Made by a program: the position numbers and the translations under genes. From CAZXEU01 sp964639665 (lineage in GTDB: Bacteria; Bacteroidota; Rhodothermia; Rhodothermales; Bin80): DNA of 58,874 bases. The notes beneath the pieces are model-generated. The model was given only the letters and a program-made list of their open reading frames with translations. It searched no databases and had not been told where the DNA came from. The stretch covers positions 1 to 58,874 of the forward strand of contig CAZXEU010000089.1 of assembly GCA_964639665.1 (NCBI GenBank), written 5' to 3'. Shown here piece by piece: positions 17,928 through 29,525 of this stretch; the stretch's first letter is position 1; each line of letters begins with the position of its first letter.

Positions 17928-17965
17928 CACCTCGCGAAGCGGGGCCATTCCGAACCAACCATACC

Positions 17966-19366
17966 ATGGCCAAGAAAAAAGGCAGATCACGTCGGTTAAT
18001 GTTCATACTGTTGGCCGCTTTGGTTCTGGTCATGGTGCTGGGCGTGGTTGCGGCGCGATTCCTGAATGGATCGGAGAAGGCAGAGACCGTCGATATCGCC
18101 GAGGCGGAAATCCGGACCCTGACGCAGGTGGTTACGGCATCTGGCAGAGCCCAGCCGGAGGTGGAAATCGTTATCAGCCCGGATGTATCGGGCGAGATCA
18201 TTGAATTGACCGTCATCGAGGGACAGCAAGTGCGGCAGGGCGAGCTGCTGGCGCGCATCAAGCCGGATTTTTATCGCGCTCAGGTGGAACAGGCCGAAGC
18301 CAATGTGTCCCAGAACCAGGCGTTCATGGCACAGCGGACAGCCGATCTGCTCAACGCCGAGCAGGATCTGGCGCGGCAGCGGAGGCTCTTCGAAAACCAG
18401 GTCATTGCGGAGGATCTGTATCAGCAGTCCCAGACCCAGCACGAAATCGCCAGTGCGGCGCTAGATGCGGCCAAGTTCTCGGTGGAGAGCTCCGAGGCCC
18501 GGCTGCGCGAAAGCAGGGAGCAGCTCAGCAAGACCGTGCTTTACTCGCCCATGGCCGGCACCATAAGCAAACTCAACGTGGAATTGGGAGAGCGCGTGGT
18601 TGGCACCACGCAAATGGCCGGAACGGAAATGATGACCGTAGCCCGGCTGGAGCAGATGGAGCTTGAGGTAGATGTCAACGAAAACGACGTGGTAAACGTC
18701 ACACTGGGTGATTCTGCGGCCATTGAGATTGATGCGTATCCGGATCGCCTCTTCAAGGGCGTGGTGACGGAAATCGCGAATTCGGCCCGGCTCCTCGGTG
18801 CCGGCTCCCAGGAGCAAGTCACGAATTTTCCGGTCAAGATCCGCATTATCGACCCGCACAACGCCGAGGCACGCCTGGCGGCGGGCAATCTTGCCGGCCT
18901 TGCGGAGGAGAGCCCCGTGGCGGAGGACTATCCCAGCTTCCGCCCGGGCATGAGCGGGACCGTGGACATATTCACGGAAACGGTGGCGGATGTGGTAGCC
19001 GTGCCCATCCAGGCCATTACCGTTCGGGACTTCAATGAGGTCCGGCGCATTGAGGCGCGGCAACAGGCCGGCGACGGCGAGTCTGAGGAAGGAGAAGACG
19101 AAGGGGCAGCGGCTCTGGGCAGCCTGCAGGATGAAGACTTGCGCAAGGCCGTCTTCGTGATGGACGAGGATGACAAGGCCCGGGTAATCGCCGTCGAAAC
19201 CGGTATCGCAGACGATCGCTATATCGCCGTCACCGAAGGCCTCGCGGGCGGCGAGAAAGTCGTAACCGGGCCATACAGTGCCGTTAGTCGTACGCTGCGT
19301 CCCGGGACCGTACTGAAAGCGCGTGGCGGTGGAGGTCAATCGGGGATGGCTTCATCCGAATCCTGA
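17966..19366 (+). CDS. MacA/HlyD-type periplasmic adaptor protein
   Basis: 466 residues with a membrane anchor at about residues 10-29 (RRLMFILLAALVLVMVLG). The lipoyl half-motifs are split around a coiled coil: SPDVSGEIIELTVIEGQQV near residue 72, and YSPMAGTISKLNVELGERV near residue 193. The coiled coil at about residues 95-185 (many Q, E, A residues) would reach TolC. Beta-barrel and membrane-proximal domains follow. An acidic insert at about residues 360-385 (DGESEEGEDEG) is unusual. Members join inner-membrane ABC or RND pumps to TolC. Between tolC and the MacB-like ATPase gene (30 bp), so most likely part of one exporter. Confidence 0.92.
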   Translation: MAKKKGRSRRLMFILLAALVLVMVLGVVAARFLNGSEKAETVDIAEAEIRTLTQVVTASGRAQPEVEIVISPDVSGEIIELTVIEGQQVRQGELLARIKPDFYRAQVEQAEANVSQNQAFMAQRTADLLNAEQDLARQRRLFENQVIAEDLYQQSQTQHEIASAALDAAKFSVESSEARLRESREQLSKTVLYSPMAGTISKLNVELGERVVGTTQMAGTEMMTVARLEQMELEVDVNENDVVNVTLGDSAAIEIDAYPDRLFKGVVTEIANSARLLGAGSQEQVTNFPVKIRIIDPHNAEARLAAGNLAGLAEESPVAEDYPSFRPGMSGTVDIFTETVADVVAVPIQAITVRDFNEVRRIEARQQAGDGESEEGEDEGAAALGSLQDEDLRKAVFVMDEDDKARVIAVETGIADDRYIAVTEGLAGGEKVVTGPYSAVSRTLRPGTVLKARGGGGQSGMASSES

Positions 19367-19396
19367 CGGCAGCCACGCCAGCATCCAGGAGCACTT

Positions 19397-20128
19397 ATGG
19401 AGCATGCACAGTCGATTCTGCCGCTCATCAGCCTGACGGGCGTCAAGAAGATCTATCAGATGGGAAGCGAAGCCGTCCACGCGCTGGACGGGGTCACGGT
19501 GGATATCTATCCCAACGAGTACGTGGCCATTATGGGTGTATCAGGCTCCGGGAAGTCGACCCTCATGAATATCATAGGCTGCCTGGATACGCCCACGGAG
19601 GGTTCCTACCATCTGCGGGGGGAAAATGTGAGCGACATGTCAGACAGGGAACTGGCCAGGGTGCGCAACCGGGAAGTAGGGTTCGTATTCCAGACCTTTA
19701 ACCTTCTGCCCCGCGTAAGCTGCCTCCAGAACGTGGAGCTGCCGCTCATTTACTCCGGAAAGCGCAGGGGGACAAGGCGCAAGCTGGCGGAAAAGGCGCT
19801 GGCTTCCGTAGGGCTCTCCGACCGGGTGACCCACAAGCCCAATGAACTCTCCGGCGGCCAGCGTCAGCGAGTGGCCGTGGCCCGTGCGCTGGTCAACAGT
19901 CCCTCCATTCTCCTGGCAGACGAGCCTACGGGCAATCTGGATACGCGAACGGGAGACGAAATCATGCTGCTGTTCGAGGAGCTCTACCGCAGTGGAAATA
20001 CGCTCCTCGTAGTTACCCACGAACCGGAGATCGCACAACATGCGCGCCGCATCATCGGACTCCGCGACGGAAAGCTGGAAAGCGATGTCCGTGTGGAAGA
20101 GCCGGCGCTTGCGGAAGCCGTGGTCTAG
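19397..20128 (+). CDS. MacB/LolD-type ABC transporter ATP-binding protein
   Basis: 243 residues, one ABC ATPase domain: Walker A GVSGSGKST near residue 49, Q-loop in FVFQTFNLLPR, signature LSGGQRQRVAVARAL, Walker B ILLADEPTGNLD, and H-loop VVTHEPE. The NLDTRTG wording is typical of the MacB/LolD/FtsE group. The substrate is unknown. A MacB-type FtsX-like permease would be expected in the same operon but is absent: the next gene is convergent and ends 4 bp away. The permease must be encoded elsewhere, or an unlinked subunit is used. Confidence 0.92.
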   Translation: MEHAQSILPLISLTGVKKIYQMGSEAVHALDGVTVDIYPNEYVAIMGVSGSGKSTLMNIIGCLDTPTEGSYHLRGENVSDMSDRELARVRNREVGFVFQTFNLLPRVSCLQNVELPLIYSGKRRGTRRKLAEKALASVGLSDRVTHKPNELSGGQRQRVAVARALVNSPSILLADEPTGNLDTRTGDEIMLLFEELYRSGNTLLVVTHEPEIAQHARRIIGLRDGKLESDVRVEEPALAEAVV

Positions 20129-20132
20129 GCGC

Positions 20133-20603
20133 CTACCTGGGCGGCGTGCAATCGATAGTCTCGTTCTCGCGTGCAAATTCGATGCGGGATTGCGAGTGAC
20201 CGAGCCGAATGGCATGGAAAACGGCGCCCGGGCCCACGGTTGATCTGCAGTCTTCTCCGGGCACGTACACGCGGTAGCCGGCGAGCAGCGTATCGCCTGT
20301 CAGTTCGACGAGTTCGAAGCGGAGGTCGTAGCCGCCGTGCGGCACCTGGAGCGCCGCCACCAGAACCATTTCGCGATCGAAGCTCACGGAATCGAAAGGA
20401 AATAGAGGCCGCAGGGAATCCACGTATGCCTGCCAGGTTTCGGCGTCCAGAACAGCCCGCTCCGTGGTTCCCACGAGGGCCTGGGCCCCTCGTCCGAGGG
20501 GTGCGAAGGCTACTGCCTCGGTGACGGTCACTTCCGGTTCGGGACCGCGCTGCTGGCCACAGGCGGCGAAAAGCAGGGCAAGGATCGTAAGAAGGCGCGG
20601 CAC
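20133..20603 (-). CDS. PrcB-like lipoprotein
   Basis: 156 residues. A lipoprotein signal is seen (LLTILALLFAAC, Cys15). The rest fits the PrcB C-terminal domain: VGTTERAVLDAETWQAYVDSL, then the strand pattern DREMVLVAALQVPHGGYDL and LAGYRVYVPGEDC. PrcB is known as a protease-complex subunit of the dentilisin system in spirochaetes, but the domain is widespread and its role elsewhere is unclear. It is convergent with the ABC ATPase gene, the two stops being 4 bp apart. The divergent gene rpoZ begins about 110 bp upstream of its start. Confidence 0.7.
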   Translation of the reverse strand: MPRLLTILALLFAACGQQRGPEPEVTVTEAVAFAPLGRGAQALVGTTERAVLDAETWQAYVDSLRPLFPFDSVSFDREMVLVAALQVPHGGYDLRFELVELTGDTLLAGYRVYVPGEDCRSTVGPGAVFHAIRLGHSQSRIEFARENETIDCTPPR

Positions 20604-20714
20604 GGGTCCCGATAAGGCTTGCGCTGGTACATCCGCTTTCAGAGCGTGTTTCGAGGGAACCAGATTGGCACCCGGATGGTCTCACAAAGCTGCATTAGAA
20701 AATCCAGGTCTGCC

Positions 20715-21017
20715 ATGCCCATCAAAACCGTTGATGTAGATGCTCTCGTTGCCCAGACTGGCAACCTCTTCGAGACCGTGGCCATTCTGGCCAAGCGGTC
20801 AAGGCAGATCGCATCCAAGATGAAGGCAGAACTGGATGACAAGCTCGCCTACTTCGAGAGCTTTGACCTGGATGTCGAAGATCCGGGATTCCAGGAGGAG
20901 CAGCAGCGTATATCCATTGAGCATGAAGTGCTTCCGGAGCCTACGGAGATCGCCATAGACGAGATGTTTTCGGGGGACGTCTATTTCCGCGATCCCAGCA
21001 TTGAAGTCGAGGAGTAA
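20715..21017 (+). CDS. rpoZ: DNA-directed RNA polymerase omega subunit
   Basis: 100 residues from the ATG at 20715; upstream in-frame starts exist but the family match begins here. The segment FETVAILAKRSRQIASKMKA resembles the conserved helix of omega (NLYEAVVIIAKRARQI-like). The C-terminal PTEIAIDEMFSGDVYFR matches the extension seen in Bacteroidota-type omega, where I-A-E-F-x-G-K-x-R-like wording is usual. Omega assists folding and assembly of RNA polymerase beta-prime. uvrA starts 55 bp downstream on the same strand. Confidence 0.78.
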   Translation: MPIKTVDVDALVAQTGNLFETVAILAKRSRQIASKMKAELDDKLAYFESFDLDVEDPGFQEEQQRISIEHEVLPEPTEIAIDEMFSGDVYFRDPSIEVEE

Positions 21018-21071
21018 GGCCGCCCCGGCATAGGCGCCCGAACATGCGGCCCTGATTCGCCCGGTGTGTAG

Positions 21072-23993
<2,922 letters not shown>

Positions 23994-24075
23994 CTATCGG
24001 CGTGGCGGTGAAAGTCCCGGGCCAGCTGGAGTATCTTGTTGGGCCTTAGCACCACGCCACACTGCCACCGATGCC

Positions 24076-26520
24076 ATGAAGAATCGAACGGCTATTGCAT
24101 TTGCCCTGATCCTGGCGGCTTCCGCCTGGCAGCATGCCTCCGGGCAGGACCAGTACCAGCGTCCGCCGGAGAACCTGGCGCAGCTGGTGGACGCGCCTGT
24201 CACACCGGCGATCAGCGTGAGCCCGGACGGGCAGGTGCTGCTCATGATGCATCGCCCCAGCCTCCCGTCCATCGAGGAGCTGGCTCAGCCGGAACTCCGC
24301 CTTGCGGGCATGCGCATCAACCCGGTCATTTCCGGACCGAGCCGGACTGGCCATTACGTGAGTCTCGGCCTTGTCCGGCTGGGAGAGGAAGCCGAGCGCA
24401 CCGTTTCTGGTCATCCGAGTGATGGTCGGATTCGCAATGTCCGTTTCTCGCCCGACGGCTCGCGCGTAGCCTACACCGTCGACACGTGGGATCGCATTGA
24501 CCTCTACGTTGCTGAAGTGGAGAGCGCGAAGAGTCGAAGGCTGCTGGATGCAGCGGTTAACGACGCGGCATCCGGCGCGCCATATCAATGGGTGCCAGAC
24601 AGCGGGTCCCTGGTGGTTCTGACAGTGCCTGCCGGGCGCGGCCCGATGCCGGCGTCTCCCTCTGCTCCCGCCGGGCCCGTAATCCAGGAGAACCTGGGTG
24701 AGATGGCACCAGCGCGTACATACCAGGACTTGCTGGCCAATCCGCATGACGAAGCCCTCTTCCGGCATTTTGCGCAGTCGGAAGTCGTGCAGGTAATGAT
24801 GGACGGGACGGTCCGGGAGATGGGCCAGCCGGGCCTTGTGACAGATGCCCGCCCTTCTCCCGACGGGAAGTACGTGCTGGTAGAGCATTTGCACGAGCCG
24901 TTTTCCTATCTCGTGCCGGCCTACCGGTTCGCCCACAGCCTTACCGTGTATGAGTTGGGAGGCGGTCCGCTTCGCGAAGTTGCGCGGCTGCCTCTGGCGG
25001 AAAATGTCCCGACGGCGTTCGGATCCGTACCTGCGGGTCCGCGGTCGATGGCCTGGCGGGCGGATGAGCCATCAACCCTGGTCTGGGTCGAGGCACTCGA
25101 CGGAGGGGATGCCCGGGCAGAAGTGCCGTACAGGGATGAGGTTTTCATGCTGCCGTCGCCCTTTGATGGCACTCCTGTCTCGCTGGTTACGCTTCCGTTG
25201 CGCTACGGCGGCATCACCTGGGGAGACGAAAGCACCGCACTGGTCCGGGAATCCTGGTGGTCCACACGAAAGAGCCGCACGTATGTCGTAAATCCGGGCA
25301 GTCCAGGCGCTGAGCCGCGCACGCTCTTTGACCTCTCAACGGAAGATCGCTACGCGGATCCGGGTTTTCCGCTTACGCGGCCTACCGGATACGGGACGAG
25401 CGTACTGCGGCTTGACGGCCGAGCCATCTACCTTTCCGGTCAGGGAGCTTCTCCGGAGGGCAACCGACCCTTCCTGCGGCGGATGGATCTGGAAACGGAG
25501 GAGGTGGAGGAGTTATTCCGCAGCAGCGCGCCGCATTATGAGCGCCCGGTGAGCCTGCTGGACGAGACGCGTCTGTTGACGCTGCGCGAATCGGCTGCGG
25601 AGCCGCCCAATTACGTGGTGCGCGACCTGCGCGACGGTTCGGTGCAGGCAGCAACTTACTTCGAGCATCCCTATCCCGACCTGGCTGCGATCCAGAAGGA
25701 GTCCCTGCAGTATGCCAGAGAGGACGGTGTGCCGCTTAGCGCCACGCTGTATCTGCCTCCCGGCTACGATGCCGGACGCGACGGCCCGCTGCCCGGCCTG
25801 GTGTGGGCGTATCCCAGGGAATTCAAGGACGCGGACGCGGCCGGCCAGCGTACCGATTCCCCCTACCGGTTCAAGACCGTAAGCTATTGGGGCGCGATTC
25901 CGTACGTGATGCGGGGCTATGCCGTGCTCGACAACGCTTCCATGCCGGTAATTGGCGAAGGCGACGCCGAGCCCAATGATTCATTCAGGGAGCAGCTGGT
26001 TGCCAATGCCGCGGCCGCCATCGAAGTGGGCGTTCGGCGCGGCGTGCTCGATCCGGAACGCGTGGCCATTGGCGGCCATTCTTACGGAGCGTTCATGACA
26101 GCCAATCTCCTGGCCCATTCGGACCTTTTCCGTGCGGGGATCGCGCGCAGTGGTGCATATAACCGGACGCTGACTCCGTTCGGCTTCCAGCGCGAGGAGC
26201 GGCTGTTCTGGGAAGCGCCGGAGATATACTACTACATGTCGCCGTTCATGCACGCAGACAAGGTAGACGAGCCGATCCTTCTCATACATGGGGAAGCAGA
26301 CAACAACTCCGGCACGTTTCCACTGCAGAGCCGCAGGTACTTCAGCGCGCTGAAGGGGCTGGGCAAGACTGCGCGCCTGGTCATGCTTCCTCACGAGAGC
26401 CACGGTTACCGGGCGCGGGAATCCATCCTGCACATGCTCTGGGAAACCGACAGGTGGCTCGAGATCTACGTCAAGCACGCAACGCCGCGCATGCGTGTCG
26501 AAGAGCCTTCAGGGCCCTGA
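24076..26520 (+). CDS. S9 family serine peptidase, chloroplast glutamyl-endopeptidase (S9D) type
   Basis: About 814 residues from the ATG at 24076, which begins a signal peptide (MKNRTAIAFALILAASAW, cut near ASGQ). Residues about 30-560 are a beta-propeller-like N-terminal part; from about 590 an alpha/beta hydrolase. The catalytic triad is visible: GGHSYG with Ser669, GEADNN with Asp742, and HESHGY with His776. The wording SGAYNRTLTPFGFQ and LPHESHGYRARES is nearly that of plant chloroplast glutamyl endopeptidase (S9D), which cuts after glutamate in peptide degradation. The start of uvrA's end overlaps in another frame only upstream of the chosen start. The enzyme here is predicted to be exported to the periplasm. 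Confidence 0.88.
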   Translation: MKNRTAIAFALILAASAWQHASGQDQYQRPPENLAQLVDAPVTPAISVSPDGQVLLMMHRPSLPSIEELAQPELRLAGMRINPVISGPSRTGHYVSLGLVRLGEEAERTVSGHPSDGRIRNVRFSPDGSRVAYTVDTWDRIDLYVAEVESAKSRRLLDAAVNDAASGAPYQWVPDSGSLVVLTVPAGRGPMPASPSAPAGPVIQENLGEMAPARTYQDLLANPHDEALFRHFAQSEVVQVMMDGTVREMGQPGLVTDARPSPDGKYVLVEHLHEPFSYLVPAYRFAHSLTVYELGGGPLREVARLPLAENVPTAFGSVPAGPRSMAWRADEPSTLVWVEALDGGDARAEVPYRDEVFMLPSPFDGTPVSLVTLPLRYGGITWGDESTALVRESWWSTRKSRTYVVNPGSPGAEPRTLFDLSTEDRYADPGFPLTRPTGYGTSVLRLDGRAIYLSGQGASPEGNRPFLRRMDLETEEVEELFRSSAPHYERPVSLLDETRLLTLRESAAEPPNYVVRDLRDGSVQAATYFEHPYPDLAAIQKESLQYAREDGVPLSATLYLPPGYDAGRDGPLPGLVWAYPREFKDADAAGQRTDSPYRFKTVSYWGAIPYVMRGYAVLDNASMPVIGEGDAEPNDSFREQLVANAAAAIEVGVRRGVLDPERVAIGGHSYGAFMTANLLAHSDLFRAGIARSGAYNRTLTPFGFQREERLFWEAPEIYYYMSPFMHADKVDEPILLIHGEADNNSGTFPLQSRRYFSALKGLGKTARLVMLPHESHGYRARESILHMLWETDRWLEIYVKHATPRMRVEEPSGP

Positions 26521-26559
26521 CCTCCTGCCTCTCGGGCACTGGCCGGGGACCGGAGCCTG

Positions 26560-27876
26560 CTAGGTTTCCTCGACTTCGGGCTCCGGCAGGCCGTTCAGGA
26601 TCACGTCCTCCATCGCCTCGATAAAACGGTCGAGCTCCTCAAGCGTCGTGAAAACGTTGGCCGTAACGCGGAGGCCCTCGAACTCGTCGTGCATGATGGG
26701 CGTCGCGATTATGCGGTGCGCGGCCCAGAGATGTTTACCGAGCGCCTCCGTGTCAATCCCCTCGATCTGCACGGTTCCGATGCAGCAGGAGAACTCCGGC
26801 TTCAGACTGGTATGGAGCCGGACGCGGTCGTGATTTAGGAGGGCCGTGGCCCAGTAGTCTCGAAGGTACCGGAGCCTCGCCTCCTTGCGGGCCGGGCCTA
26901 TGCCCTGGTGAAAGGTAAGCGCCTCGGCTACCGCAACGAAATTGGCCGCCGGATGGGTGCCGATTTCCTCGAATTTGCGGATGTCGTCGTCCATCTTTTC
27001 GGGCGCAGCCATGAGCGGCCAAAGCCCGGGAATCTTGTCCTTGCGCACATAGAGCAAGCCGGAGCCATGCGGAGCGAGCAGCCACTTGTGCAGGCTCGTG
27101 GCATAGTAATCACAGTCCAGGTCCGCGAGCGTGAACTCGAAGTGCCCGAATGCATGGGCCCCGTCCACGATTACGGGAATGCCCCGAGCGCGGGCCATTT
27201 GTACCACCTGCTTTACCGGCAAAATCTGTCCGGTGATGTTGATCATGTGGCACATAAGAATAAGGCGCGTCTTTGGCGTAATGTTCTCCTCGAACAGACG
27301 CACGACGTGTCCTGGATCCTCGGCCGGTATCGGTATAGGAAACTGCCGCAGCGCAATGCCTTCACGGCGTTCCCTTTGCTTGAAGGTCGTAATCATGCGG
27401 CCGTAGTCCTGCGTCGTGGTCAGGACTTCGTCTCCGGGCTTCAGATCGATGCCCAGCTGACAGATCTGCAGGCCTTCGGAGGCATTGCGGGTGACGGCAA
27501 TTTCCTCGGCGCTGCAGCCAAAAGCGCGCGCGAGCCGCTGCCTGACCCCCTCCCTCTGGGGCTCCAGAATGCGCCACATGGTATAGACAGGCGCCTCGTT
27601 CGAGTAATCGAGGTGCCCCTTCATGGCCTCCTGCACAATGGTCGGCGACGGACTGACTCCGCCGCTGTTCAGATTGACGAGGCTGCGGTCGACTGAGAAG
27701 GCCTGCTGTACTTCCAGCCAGAATGATTCATCGCGGGCGGTCTCGGCGGGCGTTCCGCCTACAGCGGCAAGGCGCCGGGCCAGTGTCCCGAGTGCTCCCG
27801 GCTTCCAGGTGGCAGCGACCATTGCAGCCGCAGCGGGACTGGCAACGGAACCAAGGAATTGTCGTCTGCTAGCCAT
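26560..27876 (-). CDS. Tat-exported class V aminotransferase-fold PLP enzyme (isopenicillin-N-epimerase-like)
   Basis: 438 residues. A twin-arginine signal MASRRQFLGSVASP is followed by an alanine-rich hydrophobic stretch. The enzyme body has VNLNSGGVSPSP near the start, NASEGLQI, DGAHAFGHFE (PLP-binding aspartate), and TSLHKWLLAPHG with Lys264 as the expected Schiff-base lysine. It belongs to the class V group containing isopenicillin N epimerase and cysteine desulfurases. Substrate is unknown; a cysteine-desulfurase role is unlikely because the active-site cysteine loop is not seen. Convergent with the protease gene (40 bp apart). Confidence 0.88.
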   Translation of the reverse strand: MASRRQFLGSVASPAAAAMVAATWKPGALGTLARRLAAVGGTPAETARDESFWLEVQQAFSVDRSLVNLNSGGVSPSPTIVQEAMKGHLDYSNEAPVYTMWRILEPQREGVRQRLARAFGCSAEEIAVTRNASEGLQICQLGIDLKPGDEVLTTTQDYGRMITTFKQRERREGIALRQFPIPIPAEDPGHVVRLFEENITPKTRLILMCHMINITGQILPVKQVVQMARARGIPVIVDGAHAFGHFEFTLADLDCDYYATSLHKWLLAPHGSGLLYVRKDKIPGLWPLMAAPEKMDDDIRKFEEIGTHPAANFVAVAEALTFHQGIGPARKEARLRYLRDYWATALLNHDRVRLHTSLKPEFSCCIGTVQIEGIDTEALGKHLWAAHRIIATPIMHDEFEGLRVTANVFTTLEELDRFIEAMEDVILNGLPEPEVEET

Positions 27877-27992
27877 CGGTGCACCCCCGGGTCAAGCTAT
27901 CGGTGTTTGCACAGGTAATGTACGGAACGGACACTTATTCCTGCCGGGGTGTACCTTGTCAATTCACCCCAGCAAGTGGTCCCGGACTCCGT

Positions 27993-29072
27993 ATGCGGCT
28001 TTGTCTTTTGGCAGTGGCATTGCTGCTGGAATGCCTGATCGCCGGCGCCAGCGGGTGTGCGGCCGTGAGCAGCCGGGAGGGCCAGACAGCAGGTGCCCTG
28101 ATTAAGTCGGTTACGCTGGATGCCCGCCGTGATCCCGGGCCCGAATCGCTTGAGCATCTGCGAGACCTGGGCGTGACGCACGTTACGCTAGTCCAATTCG
28201 GTTTTCAGCGCGACATCGAGGTGCCGCAAATCCGGATGAATCCGGATGCGAACTGGTTCAGTGAAAGCGATGAAGGCATTCGCTCATTCGCAGCACGTGC
28301 GGAGGCGCTGCACATGGGCATCATCCTGAAGCCACACATTTGGGTAGGGAGCTACAGCACGGAGGGCCAGACCCGTTCCGAAATCGGATACGCTACAGAG
28401 GACCAGTGGCACGCGTGGGAGTCGGATTATCGGCAATTCATGCTGCACTATGCGCGATTGGCCGAGGAAATCGACGCCACCATGCTGGTCATCGGCACCG
28501 AACTTGCACGGGCGGCTTTGGAGCGAGAAGCCTTCTGGCGCGACCTTGCCCGCGAGGTTCGTACCCTGTACGGTGGCCCGCTGACGTATGCTGCCAACTG
28601 GTGGGGAGAATATGAGCACGTTCCGTTCTGGGATGCGCTGGACTACATCGGGATTCAGGCATACTTCGAGCTGAGCCAGGACCCGGATCCGTCCGTCAGC
28701 ACGCTCCGCGAGGCGTGGATGCCGTACAAGGAGGACATACAGCGCCTGTCGCGGGCGACGCAGCGTCCAGTGCTCTTTACCGAGATAGGCTACCGCAATG
28801 TGCCGGATGCTGCTGCCAAGCCGTGGCGCTGGCCATCGCGTGACGAAATAAATACGGTGGAACCGGCGGATGAACTTCAGTCAAGGCTGTACGACGTTTT
28901 CTTTGCCAGCTTTTGGGACGAAGCCTGGTTTGCCGGAGCTATCATCTGGAAGTGGAATGCGCACAGTAGCCGCAGGGCCAACTACCTCGACTTTTCGCTG
29001 CGGGGGAAGCCAGCGGCGCAGGTAGTGAAGAAGTGGTTCACTGCAGCGGCCGAGCTGCCTGGCAGCCCATGA
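27993..29072 (+). CDS. GH113-like glycoside hydrolase lipoprotein
   Basis: About 359 residues from the ATG at 27993, which begins a lipoprotein-type signal peptide ending near GASGC. The TIM-barrel motifs follow the GH113 family: DPGPESLEHLRDLGVTHVTL, PHIWVG, GTELARA with Glu170 as probable acid/base, and LFTEIGYRN with Glu264 as probable nucleophile, plus YIGIQAYF and IIWKWN. Known GH113 members are beta-mannanases; activity on mannan is inferred, not shown. It is divergent from the PLP enzyme and followed 152 bp later by the TfoX-C gene. Confidence 0.82.
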   Translation: MRLCLLAVALLLECLIAGASGCAAVSSREGQTAGALIKSVTLDARRDPGPESLEHLRDLGVTHVTLVQFGFQRDIEVPQIRMNPDANWFSESDEGIRSFAARAEALHMGIILKPHIWVGSYSTEGQTRSEIGYATEDQWHAWESDYRQFMLHYARLAEEIDATMLVIGTELARAALEREAFWRDLAREVRTLYGGPLTYAANWWGEYEHVPFWDALDYIGIQAYFELSQDPDPSVSTLREAWMPYKEDIQRLSRATQRPVLFTEIGYRNVPDAAAKPWRWPSRDEINTVEPADELQSRLYDVFFASFWDEAWFAGAIIWKWNAHSSRRANYLDFSLRGKPAAQVVKKWFTAAAELPGSP

Positions 29073-29223
29073 TTCGTATAGCCGTGACTAACTCGGTACG
29101 GGCACTGCAGCGCGCGCAAAGGCGCGATGCATCAGCGGCACTCCGATGCGGGATACTGACCGGCCGCAAGCTTGCCGGCTCGCTGCCGCATCATTTGAAC
29201 AAAGGAGTCGCATTATCGGGCCC

Positions 29224-29487
29224 ATGCGCGTAGAAGACCTCAAGAACATTGGTCCCCAGTCGGCGGCCTGGCTGCATGCGGCCGGAATCCATACCAGGGA
29301 AGACCTGGAGGCTATCGGTCCGGTCTTCGCCTACAAGGTTCTGAAATTCCAGCGGCCGAGGGAGGTAACGCGGATGCTTCTCTATGCACTGCAGGGTGCC
29401 GTTGACGACGTGCATGTGGGCGAGCTATCACCCGATGTAAAGTCCCGGCTTGTGTGCGAGGCCCAGGCGCAGCTGGAAGTTCGGTAA
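29224..29487 (+). CDS. TfoX C-terminal-domain protein
   Basis: 87 residues from the ATG at 29224. The helix-hairpin-helix wording matches the C-terminal domain of TfoX/Sxy: LKNIGPQSAAWLHAAGIHTREDLEAIG, here quoted in part as GIHTREDLEAIGPVFAYK, then LLYALQGAVDDVH. The N-terminal TfoX domain is absent, so it is a stand-alone C domain. TfoX regulates competence in some proteobacteria; the isolated C domain has no defined role. Convergent with the sugar dehydrogenase gene, 38 bp apart. Confidence 0.75.
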   Translation: MRVEDLKNIGPQSAAWLHAAGIHTREDLEAIGPVFAYKVLKFQRPREVTRMLLYALQGAVDDVHVGELSPDVKSRLVCEAQAQLEVR

Positions 29488-29525
29488 CCGCCAGGCAGGA
29501 CCGGGACGCCTCGACTTCGCCGTCT

